From contig JAIUOE010000002.1 of the NCBI GenBank assembly GCA_020161395.1, forward strand, positions 186,001 through 250,000: a DNA stretch of 64,000 bases, given 5' to 3'. Origin of the DNA: Bacteroidota bacterium. GTDB taxonomy: Bacteria > Bacteroidota > Ignavibacteria > Ignavibacteriales > Ignavibacteriaceae. Below the pieces are notes generated by a model. It searched no databases and was not told the DNA's origin. It was given only the letters and a program-made list of their open reading frames with translations. Below are positions 46,175 through 54,096 of the stretch, piece by piece. Position 1 is the first letter of the stretch, and each line of letters begins with the position of its first letter. The translations under genes and the position numbers were made by a program.

Positions 46175-47218
46175 TCAGATCAATTCCTGTTTCTTCTTAA
46201 TTTTTGACATTCGTAATTCTTCCAGTGTCGGAGAACCTGTAAGGAACATTACCTTTGTAACTGTGTCAAACCAGTCCCTGACCAGATTTACCACACCATA
46301 CTCTCCGTTCTCCAATAATTCCTTCAGGATTCTTCTCGCCGATGCGGTAAAATCGGCACCGAGAGCAAGAGCTTTTGCCACTTCCATACCGGAGTTAATG
46401 CCTCCCGAAGCCGCCAATTTAAAATTATACTGCCATCTTAGTTCGTTAATAACTCTTACACAATAGCTGGTCGGCAACCCCCAGTCCCAAAAATCATGAC
46501 TGTTGTCGCCGCCGTTTCTCAAAATCTCAACCCCGCTCCATGATGTACCTCCGGCACCCGCAACATCAACCATGTCCACCCCTACCCAAAACAAATCGTC
46601 GGCAGCCCGGTCGTCAATCCCCGAACCAACTTCCTTTACAATCAGAGGAATTTCCATCTCTTTTTTGATTGCGGAAAGCGCCGTCAAAAGTCCTTTAAAG
46701 TTCGTCTCACCTCCCCTTTGGAACAACTCCTGAGCAGGATTCAGATGCACAGTAAGTGCGTTGATATGAGATATTTTTACAAGTCTCTGAAGTTTTTTGA
46801 TCATTCCGGGTTCAACAATCTGTGCAGCCCCAATATTTCCAAGCAACGGAATCTCACCTGCAGCTTCCCTTATCCTGTCAAAATGCTCATTGAAGTTGTT
46901 GCTCTCAAGTGCATATCTTTGACTGCCAAGCCCGAGAGGAATGTTTAATTTCCCGGCAGCTTTGGCAAGTTTTAAATTTATGTTAACGGTTTCGTCTGTC
47001 CCGCCGGTCATGCAGGAGATGTAGAATGGATAATTGGTCTGATATCCAAAGAAGTCACTGTTCAATCGAATCTCATCTGGATCGACCTCGGTAAGAGCAT
47101 TATGAAGGAAACCGTAATGCTCGAAACCCGCAGTTACATTTCTAAATGTCACTGCATCAGAAGCACACAGTTCAAGATGCTCTTTTTTTCTCTTTAACAG
47201 TTCGTTATTGTCAGACAT
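46175..47218 (-). CDS. fni: Type 2 isopentenyl-diphosphate delta-isomerase (FMN-dependent)
   Basis: 347 residues. Family motifs: FYISCMTGGTDE near residue 65, PLGLGSQRYAL, VKEVGSGI, and the FMN-phosphate region ASGGINSG. It interconverts IPP and DMAPP and needs FMN and NAD(P)H. First gene of the run fni, polyprenyl synthase, HPr, PtsI. ATG start. Its 5' side faces the structured RNA candidate on the other strand. Confidence 0.93.
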   Translation of the reverse strand: MSDNNELLKRKKEHLELCASDAVTFRNVTAGFEHYGFLHNALTEVDPDEIRLNSDFFGYQTNYPFYISCMTGGTDETVNINLKLAKAAGKLNIPLGLGSQRYALESNNFNEHFDRIREAAGEIPLLGNIGAAQIVEPGMIKKLQRLVKISHINALTVHLNPAQELFQRGGETNFKGLLTALSAIKKEMEIPLIVKEVGSGIDDRAADDLFWVGVDMVDVAGAGGTSWSGVEILRNGGDNSHDFWDWGLPTSYCVRVINELRWQYNFKLAASGGINSGMEVAKALALGADFTASARRILKELLENGEYGVVNLVRDWFDTVTKVMFLTGSPTLEELRMSKIKKKQELI

Positions 47219-47324
47219 ACAATATTAAATTTCATTTGCCAAAATATTAAAATAATCATTTTTCCTTAAAAAATTTAAGGTTTTCTCAGTCGTGGAACCA
47301 AAATGATGCACAAAAAGTAAAAAA

Positions 47325-47442
47325 GACAGAGGGATTGGTAACCGTCATCAACCGGGTACCGGTTCTTCTGTCTAAATAACCTTTTTCAGGTTAGACTCAG
47401 GCGTCTTCTAAGGCTGTCTCCCGCAACAGACAGCCTTTTTTT
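47325..47442 (+). ncRNA. Candidate structured small RNA with terminator
   Basis: About 118 bases with three stacked hairpins in an otherwise geneless region. Arms GACAGA (47325-47330) and TCTGTC (47367-47372) enclose a perfect hairpin, AACCGG-GTA-CCGGTT (47350-47364). A second hairpin, TAACCT and AGGTTA (47377-47393), follows, then a Rho-independent terminator (10-bp stem, T7). It lies between divergent fni and the 77-residue gene. No known family (SRP, 6S, tmRNA, RNase P) matches by eye, and no clear promoter was found upstream. Confidence 0.45.
47410..47442 (+). terminator. Strong Rho-independent terminator, plus strand
   Basis: AAGGCTGTCT (47410-47419) and AGACAGCCTT (47428-47437) form a perfect 10-bp stem with an 8-base loop and a T7 tract to 47442. 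Nothing upstream on the plus strand codes for protein, so it likely ends the candidate small RNA. It also lies just before the promoter of the 77-residue gene. Confidence 0.85.
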
Positions 47443-47468
47443 GTGCTGAAAAATTAGACTTAATCCCT

Positions 47469-47476
47469 TATCTTTG
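47469..47476 (+). promoter_or_regulatory. Bacteroidota-type -7 element (TATCTTTG)
   Basis: An exact TAnnTTTG match 24 bases before the ATG at 47501, so transcription would start near 47483 with a leader of about 18 bases. It lies directly after the plus-strand terminator, so the 77-residue gene has its own promoter. Confidence 0.55.
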
Positions 47477-47500
47477 TAGTATAATTAACGATTTAGTCTG

Positions 47501-47734
47501 ATGTTCAAAAAAATTACTCCAAAAGAATCTGAAAATTTTATTTTTTGTACCGAGTGCGGAAGTTCCCTTTCCGACTTTTATCTTTCAAAAGATGTAAAAG
47601 ACACAATAAAATTGGAAGAACATTACAAAAACTGTAAACAAACCGGAAAGTTTAAGGGCGAGATGTGTGCAAAACTCTTCATTGCCCTCGATTTCGATCT
47701 CGATTCCAACGACGACCTTCCTGACTTCCGGTAA
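47501..47734 (+). CDS. Small cysteine-rich protein, possible zinc ribbon
   Basis: 77 residues, ATG start. Residues 16-19 form CTEC, and HYKNC and EMC follow, so four cysteines and one histidine could bind one zinc. The C-terminus is acidic (LDFDLDSNDDLPDF). I do not recognise the family. It has its own promoter (47469-47476) and is flanked by terminators, so it forms a single-gene unit. Cytoplasmic by lack of a signal. Confidence 0.6.
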   Translation: MFKKITPKESENFIFCTECGSSLSDFYLSKDVKDTIKLEEHYKNCKQTGKFKGEMCAKLFIALDFDLDSNDDLPDFR

Positions 47735-47743
47735 CCCCGTCTC

Positions 47744-47778
47744 AAAAAAAAACTGCCTCCCATCTCTGAAAGGCAGTC
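47744..47778 (-). terminator. Rho-independent terminator of the respiratory operon
   Basis: Minus-strand ACTGCCT (47777-47771) and AGGCAGT (47758-47752) form a 7-bp stem with a 12-base loop, followed by T9. It lies about 50 bases beyond the stop of the last gene of the operon, just past the heptamer array. Confidence 0.85.
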
Positions 47779-47796
47779 AAAACTTCTACACACATA

Positions 47797-47831
47797 AAAT
47801 CATAACTAATAACTAATAAGTCATAACTACT
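47797..47831. repeat. Heptamer tandem array at a stop codon (array 3)
   Basis: Five 7-bp units (AAATCAT, AACTAAT twice, AAGTCAT, AACTACT). The minus-strand TAG (47827-47829) of the cytochrome gene lies in the first unit. Shares the 14-mer CATAACTAATAACT with array 1, 34 kb away. Confidence 0.85.
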
Positions 47832-49146
47832 TCGTTTTATAATTCTCCATAATGTATTTCGCAACAGCCTTCACTTCCTTTGGCTTCAAACCCTGAGCTG
47901 GCATTGGCGGGTAAGCAGGATTTACTTTCACAGGATTGCCAATAAACTTGTAAAGCTCATCAAGTTTTCCTTCATATTTGGGGAGAGTTTCCTTGTACGG
48001 AGGTCCTACCAGCTTGACATCCCATTTGTGACATGCCTGACATTTCTGTTGGAAAATTGCTTCACCACTGACTTCTGCTGCACCTGTTGCCGCAAGCATC
48101 TGCTTCATGGTTGAATCATACTGGGCAGAAAGCGCTATTGAGTTCATTTTTGTGCTCTGTTTGAACGCACTCTGATCACCAAGAATGAGAGCCACTGCAG
48201 AGAATACCACGAACAACAATGCCCAGCTTGTTGCATTCATGTTCTTCTTCTTCACAATCTCGTAAATGGAATGGAATAGGCCAAATAGAAGCAAAGCGGC
48301 AATCGCAGAATACATCAATGTTGTCTTGCTCAATGATGAGGCAGGAATCTGAACCGTATGAATCAAAATGAGGAGTGGCAATACAAAAGCTGAAAGCATT
48401 GCAACTTTCGAGAATTTCTCTCGTGCAAATTCCTTATACTCAGCCGACTCATCCTGTAAACCACCGTCCCAGTAGAAAAATCTGAATAGCAGAACTATCG
48501 AAGTGACGGCGAAACCAAATGCAAAAAGATACAACCACTTAATGAAGAAACTTCCTGATGCGAAGATATGAAGCAGATTTTTCGAAGCTTCCCATTCGTT
48601 GGAGTAGATACCCAGCGAGATGCCTGCTATCACGAAATATGTTGATGAAATCATCATGAACATACCCCAGGGACCTGCGAAACGGTTCAAATCACTCGCA
48701 CTCTCGAAATAGGAGTCAACCTCCTTATTCCCTTCCATCGATTTGAACAACCCCTTGAATTCCAGCGAATAACGGTATATGTAAACCAGTATTACCGCAG
48801 GAACGCCAAGAAGTGCGCCAAAAAACAGATAGCCGGTTGCGGCTATTTTCAACTGATGAAGTATCTGCGCCCCGATAAATGTCAGAACAAAAGGTGGAAG
48901 CATCGCCAGAATAACACCTGCAGTCTTTTTAACTGTTACGGTTCGTATAACTTCCGATGAAAGACGAAGATAAAAAGGATTACCCGTCGATTTTGCCTTC
49001 CTCTTAAAAAAGAGAGATAGCGACAGACCGCCCATCAGCATCCCCGTAAACGGGATGTAGAGGAACAGCACCAGCATCATCATATAGTGCAGTAACTGAA
49101 TGTGCTCCAGCGACTGGGGTAAAACTAATTTGTCGAGAAAATCCAT
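47827..49146 (-). CDS. Eight-TM membrane protein fused to a C-terminal cytochrome c domain
   Basis: 439 residues. About eight membrane segments (residues ~20-322) precede a monoheme c domain: CQACH (Cys369, Cys372, His373) and a PPMPAQ Met415 ligand. The membrane part is not recognised; it has no CydA motif I can place with confidence. It ends the operon with CoxABCD, CtaB and complex III genes, so it probably carries electrons near the oxidase. ATG start, one base after the ctaB gene's stop on the coding strand. Confidence 0.75.
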   Translation of the reverse strand: MDFLDKLVLPQSLEHIQLLHYMMMLVLFLYIPFTGMLMGGLSLSLFFKRKAKSTGNPFYLRLSSEVIRTVTVKKTAGVILAMLPPFVLTFIGAQILHQLKIAATGYLFFGALLGVPAVILVYIYRYSLEFKGLFKSMEGNKEVDSYFESASDLNRFAGPWGMFMMISSTYFVIAGISLGIYSNEWEASKNLLHIFASGSFFIKWLYLFAFGFAVTSIVLLFRFFYWDGGLQDESAEYKEFAREKFSKVAMLSAFVLPLLILIHTVQIPASSLSKTTLMYSAIAALLLFGLFHSIYEIVKKKNMNATSWALLFVVFSAVALILGDQSAFKQSTKMNSIALSAQYDSTMKQMLAATGAAEVSGEAIFQQKCQACHKWDVKLVGPPYKETLPKYEGKLDELYKFIGNPVKVNPAYPPMPAQGLKPKEVKAVAKYIMENYKTK

Positions 49147-49147
49147 A

Positions 49148-50011
49148 CTAAAATAATCCTTTCGGAATCAATTTATCGATTGAGACAACTAAAACCAGGT
49201 ACAATACAAAGTAATTTATTCCCATAAATGCCTTCCTGAATGCGGGCCTTCCCGTATCATGTTTCAGAAGTTGAATGGAATAAATTACGAGTGCTCCGGC
49301 AGAAAAGACGATCATCAGCAATGCAACCCAACCGCTTACAAGATTGAACAACGGGAAGAGCAGAGCTGAGAGTGCAGTTGCAAATATCCATGCAAAAGTA
49401 ATCCTTGCAAGTTGTTCCTCACTGAATCTGCTCATAATTGTCGGGAGACCCGAGGAGACATAATCTTTGTTAAGGAACAACAGGAGCAACCAAAAATGGG
49501 GTATCTGCCAGATAAAGAAGAAAAACGCCAGAAATACACTCTCGGGAGATGTAAGATCGCCACCTCCGGCAACCCACCCGGCAACAGGTGGAATCGAACC
49601 GATAATGGATCCCGGCACAACCGCGAACGGATTCTTCCTCTTCATGGGAGTATAAATTACATTATACCACACAACTGCAAGAAGACCAAGCAACATTTCG
49701 ACATAACTTGTCATGAACAACAGCAGGAGTGATCCTGAAACAATGAATGCAGATGCGATCAATATTACCTGCAGGCTTGAAAGCGACCCTGCCGGCAGCG
49801 GTCTGTTCCGGGTTCTGTTCATTTTTAAGTCTATATCAATCTCCTGAAGATGATTGATGGCAGCAGAACCGCAGGCTGTAAGAAAAATCCCGATTACGGG
49901 GTAAATAACACCAAAATCAATCTCTCCTTTGGACAAAAGATATCCAAAACCGGTGGTTATTGACACCAGAACGGTAATTCTTATCTTTACGAGATCGAGC
50001 AGTGTTTTCAT
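49148..50011 (-). CDS. ctaB: Protoheme IX farnesyltransferase (heme O synthase)
   Basis: 287 residues with about eight membrane segments. UbiA-type Asp motif NHLQEIDIDLKMNRTRNRPL matches CtaB/CyoE (NxxxDxxxD). It makes heme O from heme B and farnesyl diphosphate for the oxidase. Adjacent to coxB with no gap. ATG start. Confidence 0.93.
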   Translation of the reverse strand: MKTLLDLVKIRITVLVSITTGFGYLLSKGEIDFGVIYPVIGIFLTACGSAAINHLQEIDIDLKMNRTRNRPLPAGSLSSLQVILIASAFIVSGSLLLLFMTSYVEMLLGLLAVVWYNVIYTPMKRKNPFAVVPGSIIGSIPPVAGWVAGGGDLTSPESVFLAFFFFIWQIPHFWLLLLFLNKDYVSSGLPTIMSRFSEEQLARITFAWIFATALSALLFPLFNLVSGWVALLMIVFSAGALVIYSIQLLKHDTGRPAFRKAFMGINYFVLYLVLVVSIDKLIPKGLF

Positions 50012-50707
50012 TTATTTTTTCTTCTCAACTTTTGCCGGAGCCGCTTTTGCGGTATCAACGGGTGCGGCTACAGTATCAGGGGCTCCTGATGTAATCCCGG
50101 CAGCCTTTGCCTTCCCTGCAAGCCATGCATCAAAAACATCCTGCTTCACGATATGCACTTTTGTGTACATATTCCAGTGGTTCAGCCCACAGTATTCGGC
50201 ACAGGCAATATCATACACTCCGGTTTCATCAGACTGAAACCAGACCATGTTGTTCTTGTTGGGAAGTGCATCTTTTTTGAACCGGAAGTGCGGCATGTAA
50301 AAACTGTGACTCACATCGGAGGAAGTAACATCCAGTTGAATCGGTTTCCCTGCAGGCACATACAAAGTATCAGTTTTTACACCGTTTACATATTCAAAAT
50401 TCCACTTCCACATCTGTCCGATAACCTTTATTTTATAGGCATCAGCCGGAGGTGTGGCAAGTGCTTCATATCCGAGGTAACCATACCAGAACATTCCTGC
50501 CACGAGGAAAAGCGGGATAATGGTCCATGCAACTTCAAGAGCCATGTTCCCTTCAATATTCACCGCTTTTTTGTTTCTCTTTGCGTTATACTTGTAAACG
50601 AAGTATAACATCACAATTGTGATTACAACAAGGAGTACCGCAGAAATGACCACAATAAATGTGAAAGCATGATTTACACTGTCAATGTAATTTGTTTCGT
50701 TAAACAT
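50012..50707 (-). CDS. coxB: Cytochrome c oxidase subunit II (CuA)
   Basis: 231 residues. Two N-terminal membrane segments, then a cupredoxin domain with the complete CuA site: His in DVSHSFYMPHF, then CAEYCGLNHWNM (Cys169, Cys173, His177, Met180). It lacks the C-terminal cytochrome c of caa3-type subunits; an Ala/Pro/Lys-rich tail ends it. The separate monoheme proteins in this operon can fill that role. ATG start, coupled to ctaB without a gap. Confidence 0.95.
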   Translation of the reverse strand: MFNETNYIDSVNHAFTFIVVISAVLLVVITIVMLYFVYKYNAKRNKKAVNIEGNMALEVAWTIIPLFLVAGMFWYGYLGYEALATPPADAYKIKVIGQMWKWNFEYVNGVKTDTLYVPAGKPIQLDVTSSDVSHSFYMPHFRFKKDALPNKNNMVWFQSDETGVYDIACAEYCGLNHWNMYTKVHIVKQDVFDAWLAGKAKAAGITSGAPDTVAAPVDTAKAAPAKVEKKK

Positions 50708-50713
50708 TTATAA

Positions 50714-51019
50714 CTATCCTTGCAAAAAACTGTAGTCAGAAAATAAAAGAATTAGTGATATCGCCAGGAAAAAGATGGATGTGTAAACAAAGAGAGTAAA
50801 CATCCTGTTCTCAACTTCCAGATGCATAAATACTTTCATCACTAAAAATGATTTAACAGCAGCTACTGTGAGCGCCGTTATTATCGTCAGGTTACCAAAA
50901 TTGATACCTGCAACCGCTACAGTCAATCCGGTAAGTACCAAAAGGGCAAACCATATGATAATATAGTGACCGTAACCGTGTGCGTGATCTTTATGTTCGT
51001 GTGAATTATGTTCGCTCAT
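50714..51019 (-). CDS. Cytochrome c oxidase subunit IV (CoxD-like)
   Basis: 101 residues, a His-rich N-terminus (HNSHEHKDHAHGYGHY) and three membrane segments, matching prokaryotic oxidase subunit IV. Its role is assembly or stability of the oxidase. Between coxC and coxB, with gaps of eight and six bases. ATG start. Confidence 0.85.
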   Translation of the reverse strand: MSEHNSHEHKDHAHGYGHYIIIWFALLVLTGLTVAVAGINFGNLTIITALTVAAVKSFLVMKVFMHLEVENRMFTLFVYTSIFFLAISLILLFSDYSFLQG

Positions 51020-51027
51020 TTAAGACC

Positions 51028-51657
51028 TCACGATATAAGATAAAATAATGGGAAAAGGAAAATCCAGATCACATCCACCAGATGCCAGTAGAGACCGGCA
51101 GACTCGAGGCGAACAAATTGACTCTGATTTATTTTGTCTTTCCAGGTCCACCAGGTCATTACACCGATGAGTACCATTCCGATAATTACATGAAGACCAT
51201 GAAGTCCCGTCATAACATAATACAAACCAAAAAACAGAATTTCACCACTCTCCTTTTCGAGAAGTTTTTCACTCCCCGGATAAATACCATGTGATATCTT
51301 TGCAGACCATTCAAAGTATTTATTGACAAGAAATCCACCCGCCATGGCAAGCGTCATCAGTTGGAAAAAGAGTGATAAATATTTCTGCCCTCTGGAAATT
51401 GCTACAATTGCAAGCACAATGGTAAGACTGCTCGTAAGCAGAATTATCGTATTAAGAGCACCAAAAAGGGTATTTAACTCTTTGGCTGCAATATGAAACT
51501 GCTCCGTATGGGTAAACTTGTATACGGCATAGACAAGAAACATTCCGCCGAACAAAAGAAGTTCGGTAAACAGGAAAAGCCACATTCCAAGGCGGGAGCC
51601 CTCATCATCACGATGAATGTGTTCTACCGTTCCCTGTGCTGAAGTTGTATCGCTCAA
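51028..51657 (-). CDS. coxC: Cytochrome c oxidase subunit III
   Basis: 209 residues with five membrane segments, the short bacterial form. Motifs include LGMWLFLFTELLLFGGMF, GLYYVMTGLHGLHV and the end YWHLVDVIWIFLFPLFY. The start is TTG at 51657, overlapping the coxA TGA (TTGA), so it is translationally coupled. Role in proton-pumping stability of the oxidase. Confidence 0.94.
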   Translation of the reverse strand: MSDTTSAQGTVEHIHRDDEGSRLGMWLFLFTELLLFGGMFLVYAVYKFTHTEQFHIAAKELNTLFGALNTIILLTSSLTIVLAIVAISRGQKYLSLFFQLMTLAMAGGFLVNKYFEWSAKISHGIYPGSEKLLEKESGEILFFGLYYVMTGLHGLHVIIGMVLIGVMTWWTWKDKINQSQFVRLESAGLYWHLVDVIWIFLFPLFYLIS

Positions 51658-53306
51658 ACTTTTTCCTCCTCTAATTCAGGTTCAGAAATCTCGTTTCTTT
51701 TGTATTCGTATGGACCTCCGTGAACTTCCGGAGTTTTATCAAAATTAAAAACGAATGGTGGAGTTGGAGTATGCCACTCGAGGGTCTCACCACCCCATAC
51801 ATTCTCTTCTGTAACTTTCTTCCCTTTTTTGATGGCGTTGAACAGGTTGATAAACATTATCAAAAGACCTGTTATCAGTACCCAAGATCCAACTGTCGAA
51901 AGCATGTGATAAATCTGGAATTCAGGAAGATAATCATAATATCTCCTCGGCATTCCGAGCCATCCCATCACAAACATGGGGAAGTAGAGAAGGTTGAAAC
52001 CGACAAATAATGTCCAGAATCCGGCTTTTGCTACAACTTTGTTGTACATTCTGCCAAACATCTTGGGCCACCAGTAATGCATGGCTGCAAAAATTCCGAA
52101 TCCGGTACCGCCAAACATCACATAATGGAAGTGTGCCACAATGAATGAAGTGTCGTGAATATGAAGGTTTACAGAAAGGGCTCCCTGAATCAGTCCTGTG
52201 AAACCGCCAATCGAAAAAAGGAATATAAAACCGAGAGCAAACAGAAGTGGCGGTTCGGTTTTTATGGACCCCTTGTAGAGGGTTGAAACCCAGTTGAATA
52301 CCTTTATTGCCGATGGAATCGAGACAAGGAAAGTAAGAACAGAGAACGCAATCATTGCCACTCCGCTCATTCCGGAAGTAAACATATGGTGTGCCCAAAC
52401 GAGCGAACCGAGAAATGCGATCGCCACACTCGAAAATGCTATGAATTTATAGCCGAAAATCGTCCTCTGTGCGAAAACAGGGATTATCTCCGAGACCACA
52501 CCCATTGCAGGTAAAATCATGATGTACACTGCCGGATGAGAATAAATCCAAAACAGGTGCTGATAGAGAACCGGATCTCCACCCAAAGCAGGATCGAAAA
52601 TTCCAACTCCAAGAGTCCTCTCAAAAACCACCAAAAGAAGTGTTATACCAATAATTGGAGTTGCCAGAACTTGAATCCAGGCAGTGGAATAAAGCGACCA
52701 GATAAAAAGAGGCATTCTGAAAAATGTCATTCCCTTGGCTCTTAATCTGTGAACAGTGACTACAAAGTTTATACCCGTAAGAATCGAGGAAAAACCCAAA
52801 ACAAAAGCAGCCATAAGAGCCGGTATCACATTCGTCGAGGTTCTTACAGAATATGGGATGTAAAAAGTCCAACCGGTATCAGGTGCTCCTCCGGGGAGAA
52901 ATACAGATGTAACGGCAAGAATTCCACCAATGAGGAACAACCACCATGACATAAGATTAAGCCTCGGAAATGCCACATCCGCTGCTCCCAGCATTATTGG
53001 TAAAAAGAAGTTACCGAATACAGCAGGCAGTCCCGGTATAATGAACAGGAAGATCATTATGATACCGTGAAGCGTAAAAAATGAGTTGTAGGTCTGGGGA
53101 TCCATAATGGTTCTTCCCGGTGCTATCAGTTCGAGCCTCATCAGGAAGCCGAATGTGACACCAACAGCAAAGAACGCCAGCATCGTAACGAGATATAAAA
53201 TCCCGATCCTCTTGTGATCCACAGAAAGTATCCAACCCAATAAACCGGAATGCTTACCTTTATAATCCAGATAACTTACATTCACATCGTTTGTTGTTGA
53301 AGACAT
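51654..53306 (-). CDS. coxA: Cytochrome c oxidase subunit I, A2-type
   Basis: About 550 residues from the ATG at 53306 (directly after the SCO stop, TAATATG; a GTG three codons earlier overlaps SCO). Twelve membrane segments. Heme a His in TLHGIIM; CuB and Tyr in FWIYSHPAVYIM; His pair in VWAHHMFTSGM; heme a3/a His in DTSFIVAHFHY. YSHPAVY in place of the HPEVY glutamate marks the A2 subgroup, as in Rhodothermus marinus caa3. Proton pumping is expected. Electrons come from the CuA subunit encoded in this operon. Confidence 0.95.
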   Translation of the reverse strand: MSSTTNDVNVSYLDYKGKHSGLLGWILSVDHKRIGILYLVTMLAFFAVGVTFGFLMRLELIAPGRTIMDPQTYNSFFTLHGIIMIFLFIIPGLPAVFGNFFLPIMLGAADVAFPRLNLMSWWLFLIGGILAVTSVFLPGGAPDTGWTFYIPYSVRTSTNVIPALMAAFVLGFSSILTGINFVVTVHRLRAKGMTFFRMPLFIWSLYSTAWIQVLATPIIGITLLLVVFERTLGVGIFDPALGGDPVLYQHLFWIYSHPAVYIMILPAMGVVSEIIPVFAQRTIFGYKFIAFSSVAIAFLGSLVWAHHMFTSGMSGVAMIAFSVLTFLVSIPSAIKVFNWVSTLYKGSIKTEPPLLFALGFIFLFSIGGFTGLIQGALSVNLHIHDTSFIVAHFHYVMFGGTGFGIFAAMHYWWPKMFGRMYNKVVAKAGFWTLFVGFNLLYFPMFVMGWLGMPRRYYDYLPEFQIYHMLSTVGSWVLITGLLIMFINLFNAIKKGKKVTEENVWGGETLEWHTPTPPFVFNFDKTPEVHGGPYEYKRNEISEPELEEEKV

Positions 53307-53307
53307 A

Positions 53308-54096
53308 TTATGCACCTTCTTTAATATCTTTTGTTTTTGATTTCCTTACTAAAACTACAATTGAGACAACAGCCACAAAAATGATTATTATCCCAAAAAT
53401 CCTGGTAACATTCAGTACATAGGTCTGACTTTCACCGTCATAATTGAAGCAAAATTTCAATACTTTCGCAACTGTCGGAGCAGTTGTGCCATCCATCGCT
53501 TCTATTACTGCCATCTTGATATCGAACGGAAGATACTTCGGTCCAATGATATACCGTGTAATCTTTCCATCCTTTGCCAGAGCCATTACAACTCCGGGAT
53601 GGATAATCTGATCGCCTGTTCTTTTAAAGGTTATTCCGGCAAGTTCTGTCAGCTTCTTAATTGAAACCGAATCGCCTGTAAGGAAATACCACGAATTTTC
53701 GGGTAATCCAACAGCACCTGAACTTAGAACTCCTTTTTTCTTCTCGGCAGCATCCTTCCAGGTCTCGTTGTGATCAATTGAAATGCTTATCAACTGGTAC
53801 TCTTTGCCCGGTGCAAGATCGACCCTTCTTACCTGCGACGCGATGTCAGCAATCATCGGTGAGCAGAGAGACGGGCACTTATAGTAAACAAACATCAAAA
53901 TAGTCGGTTTATCTATAAGACTGCTTAGCGCAACCTTCTCCCCTTTTTCATTGGTAAAAACCATGTTGAGAGGAAGTGTTGTGCCCAGCTTGCTGTCGTC
54001 GAGACCGGCGGTTTCGTTTCCCTGCCCGGAGAAGGCAGAAACCTGAACCGCAAAAAAGAGTACTAAAATGAAATATCGTTTGATTTTGCTTATCAC
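53308..54096 (-). CDS. SCO1/SenC family copper-delivery protein
   Basis: 262 residues. Signal sequence, then a thioredoxin-like domain with CPSLC (Cys74, Cys78) and a conserved His166 (IIHPGVV), the SCO copper site. A C-terminal membrane segment (IFGIIIIFVAVVSIVVLV) anchors it. It loads CuA of CoxB. The start is GTG in a GTGA overlap with the cytochrome gene upstream. Confidence 0.9.
   Translation of the reverse strand: MISKIKRYFILVLFFAVQVSAFSGQGNETAGLDDSKLGTTLPLNMVFTNEKGEKVALSSLIDKPTILMFVYYKCPSLCSPMIADIASQVRRVDLAPGKEYQLISISIDHNETWKDAAEKKKGVLSSGAVGLPENSWYFLTGDSVSIKKLTELAGITFKRTGDQIIHPGVVMALAKDGKITRYIIGPKYLPFDIKMAVIEAMDGTTAPTVAKVLKFCFNYDGESQTYVLNVTRIFGIIIIFVAVVSIVVLVRKSKTKDIKEGA

Noticed and set aside
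47325-47442. SRP, 6S or tmRNA identity of the RNA candidate
   Set aside because: The conserved sequences of these RNAs, such as the SRP GGAAG loop, are absent and the size does not fit.
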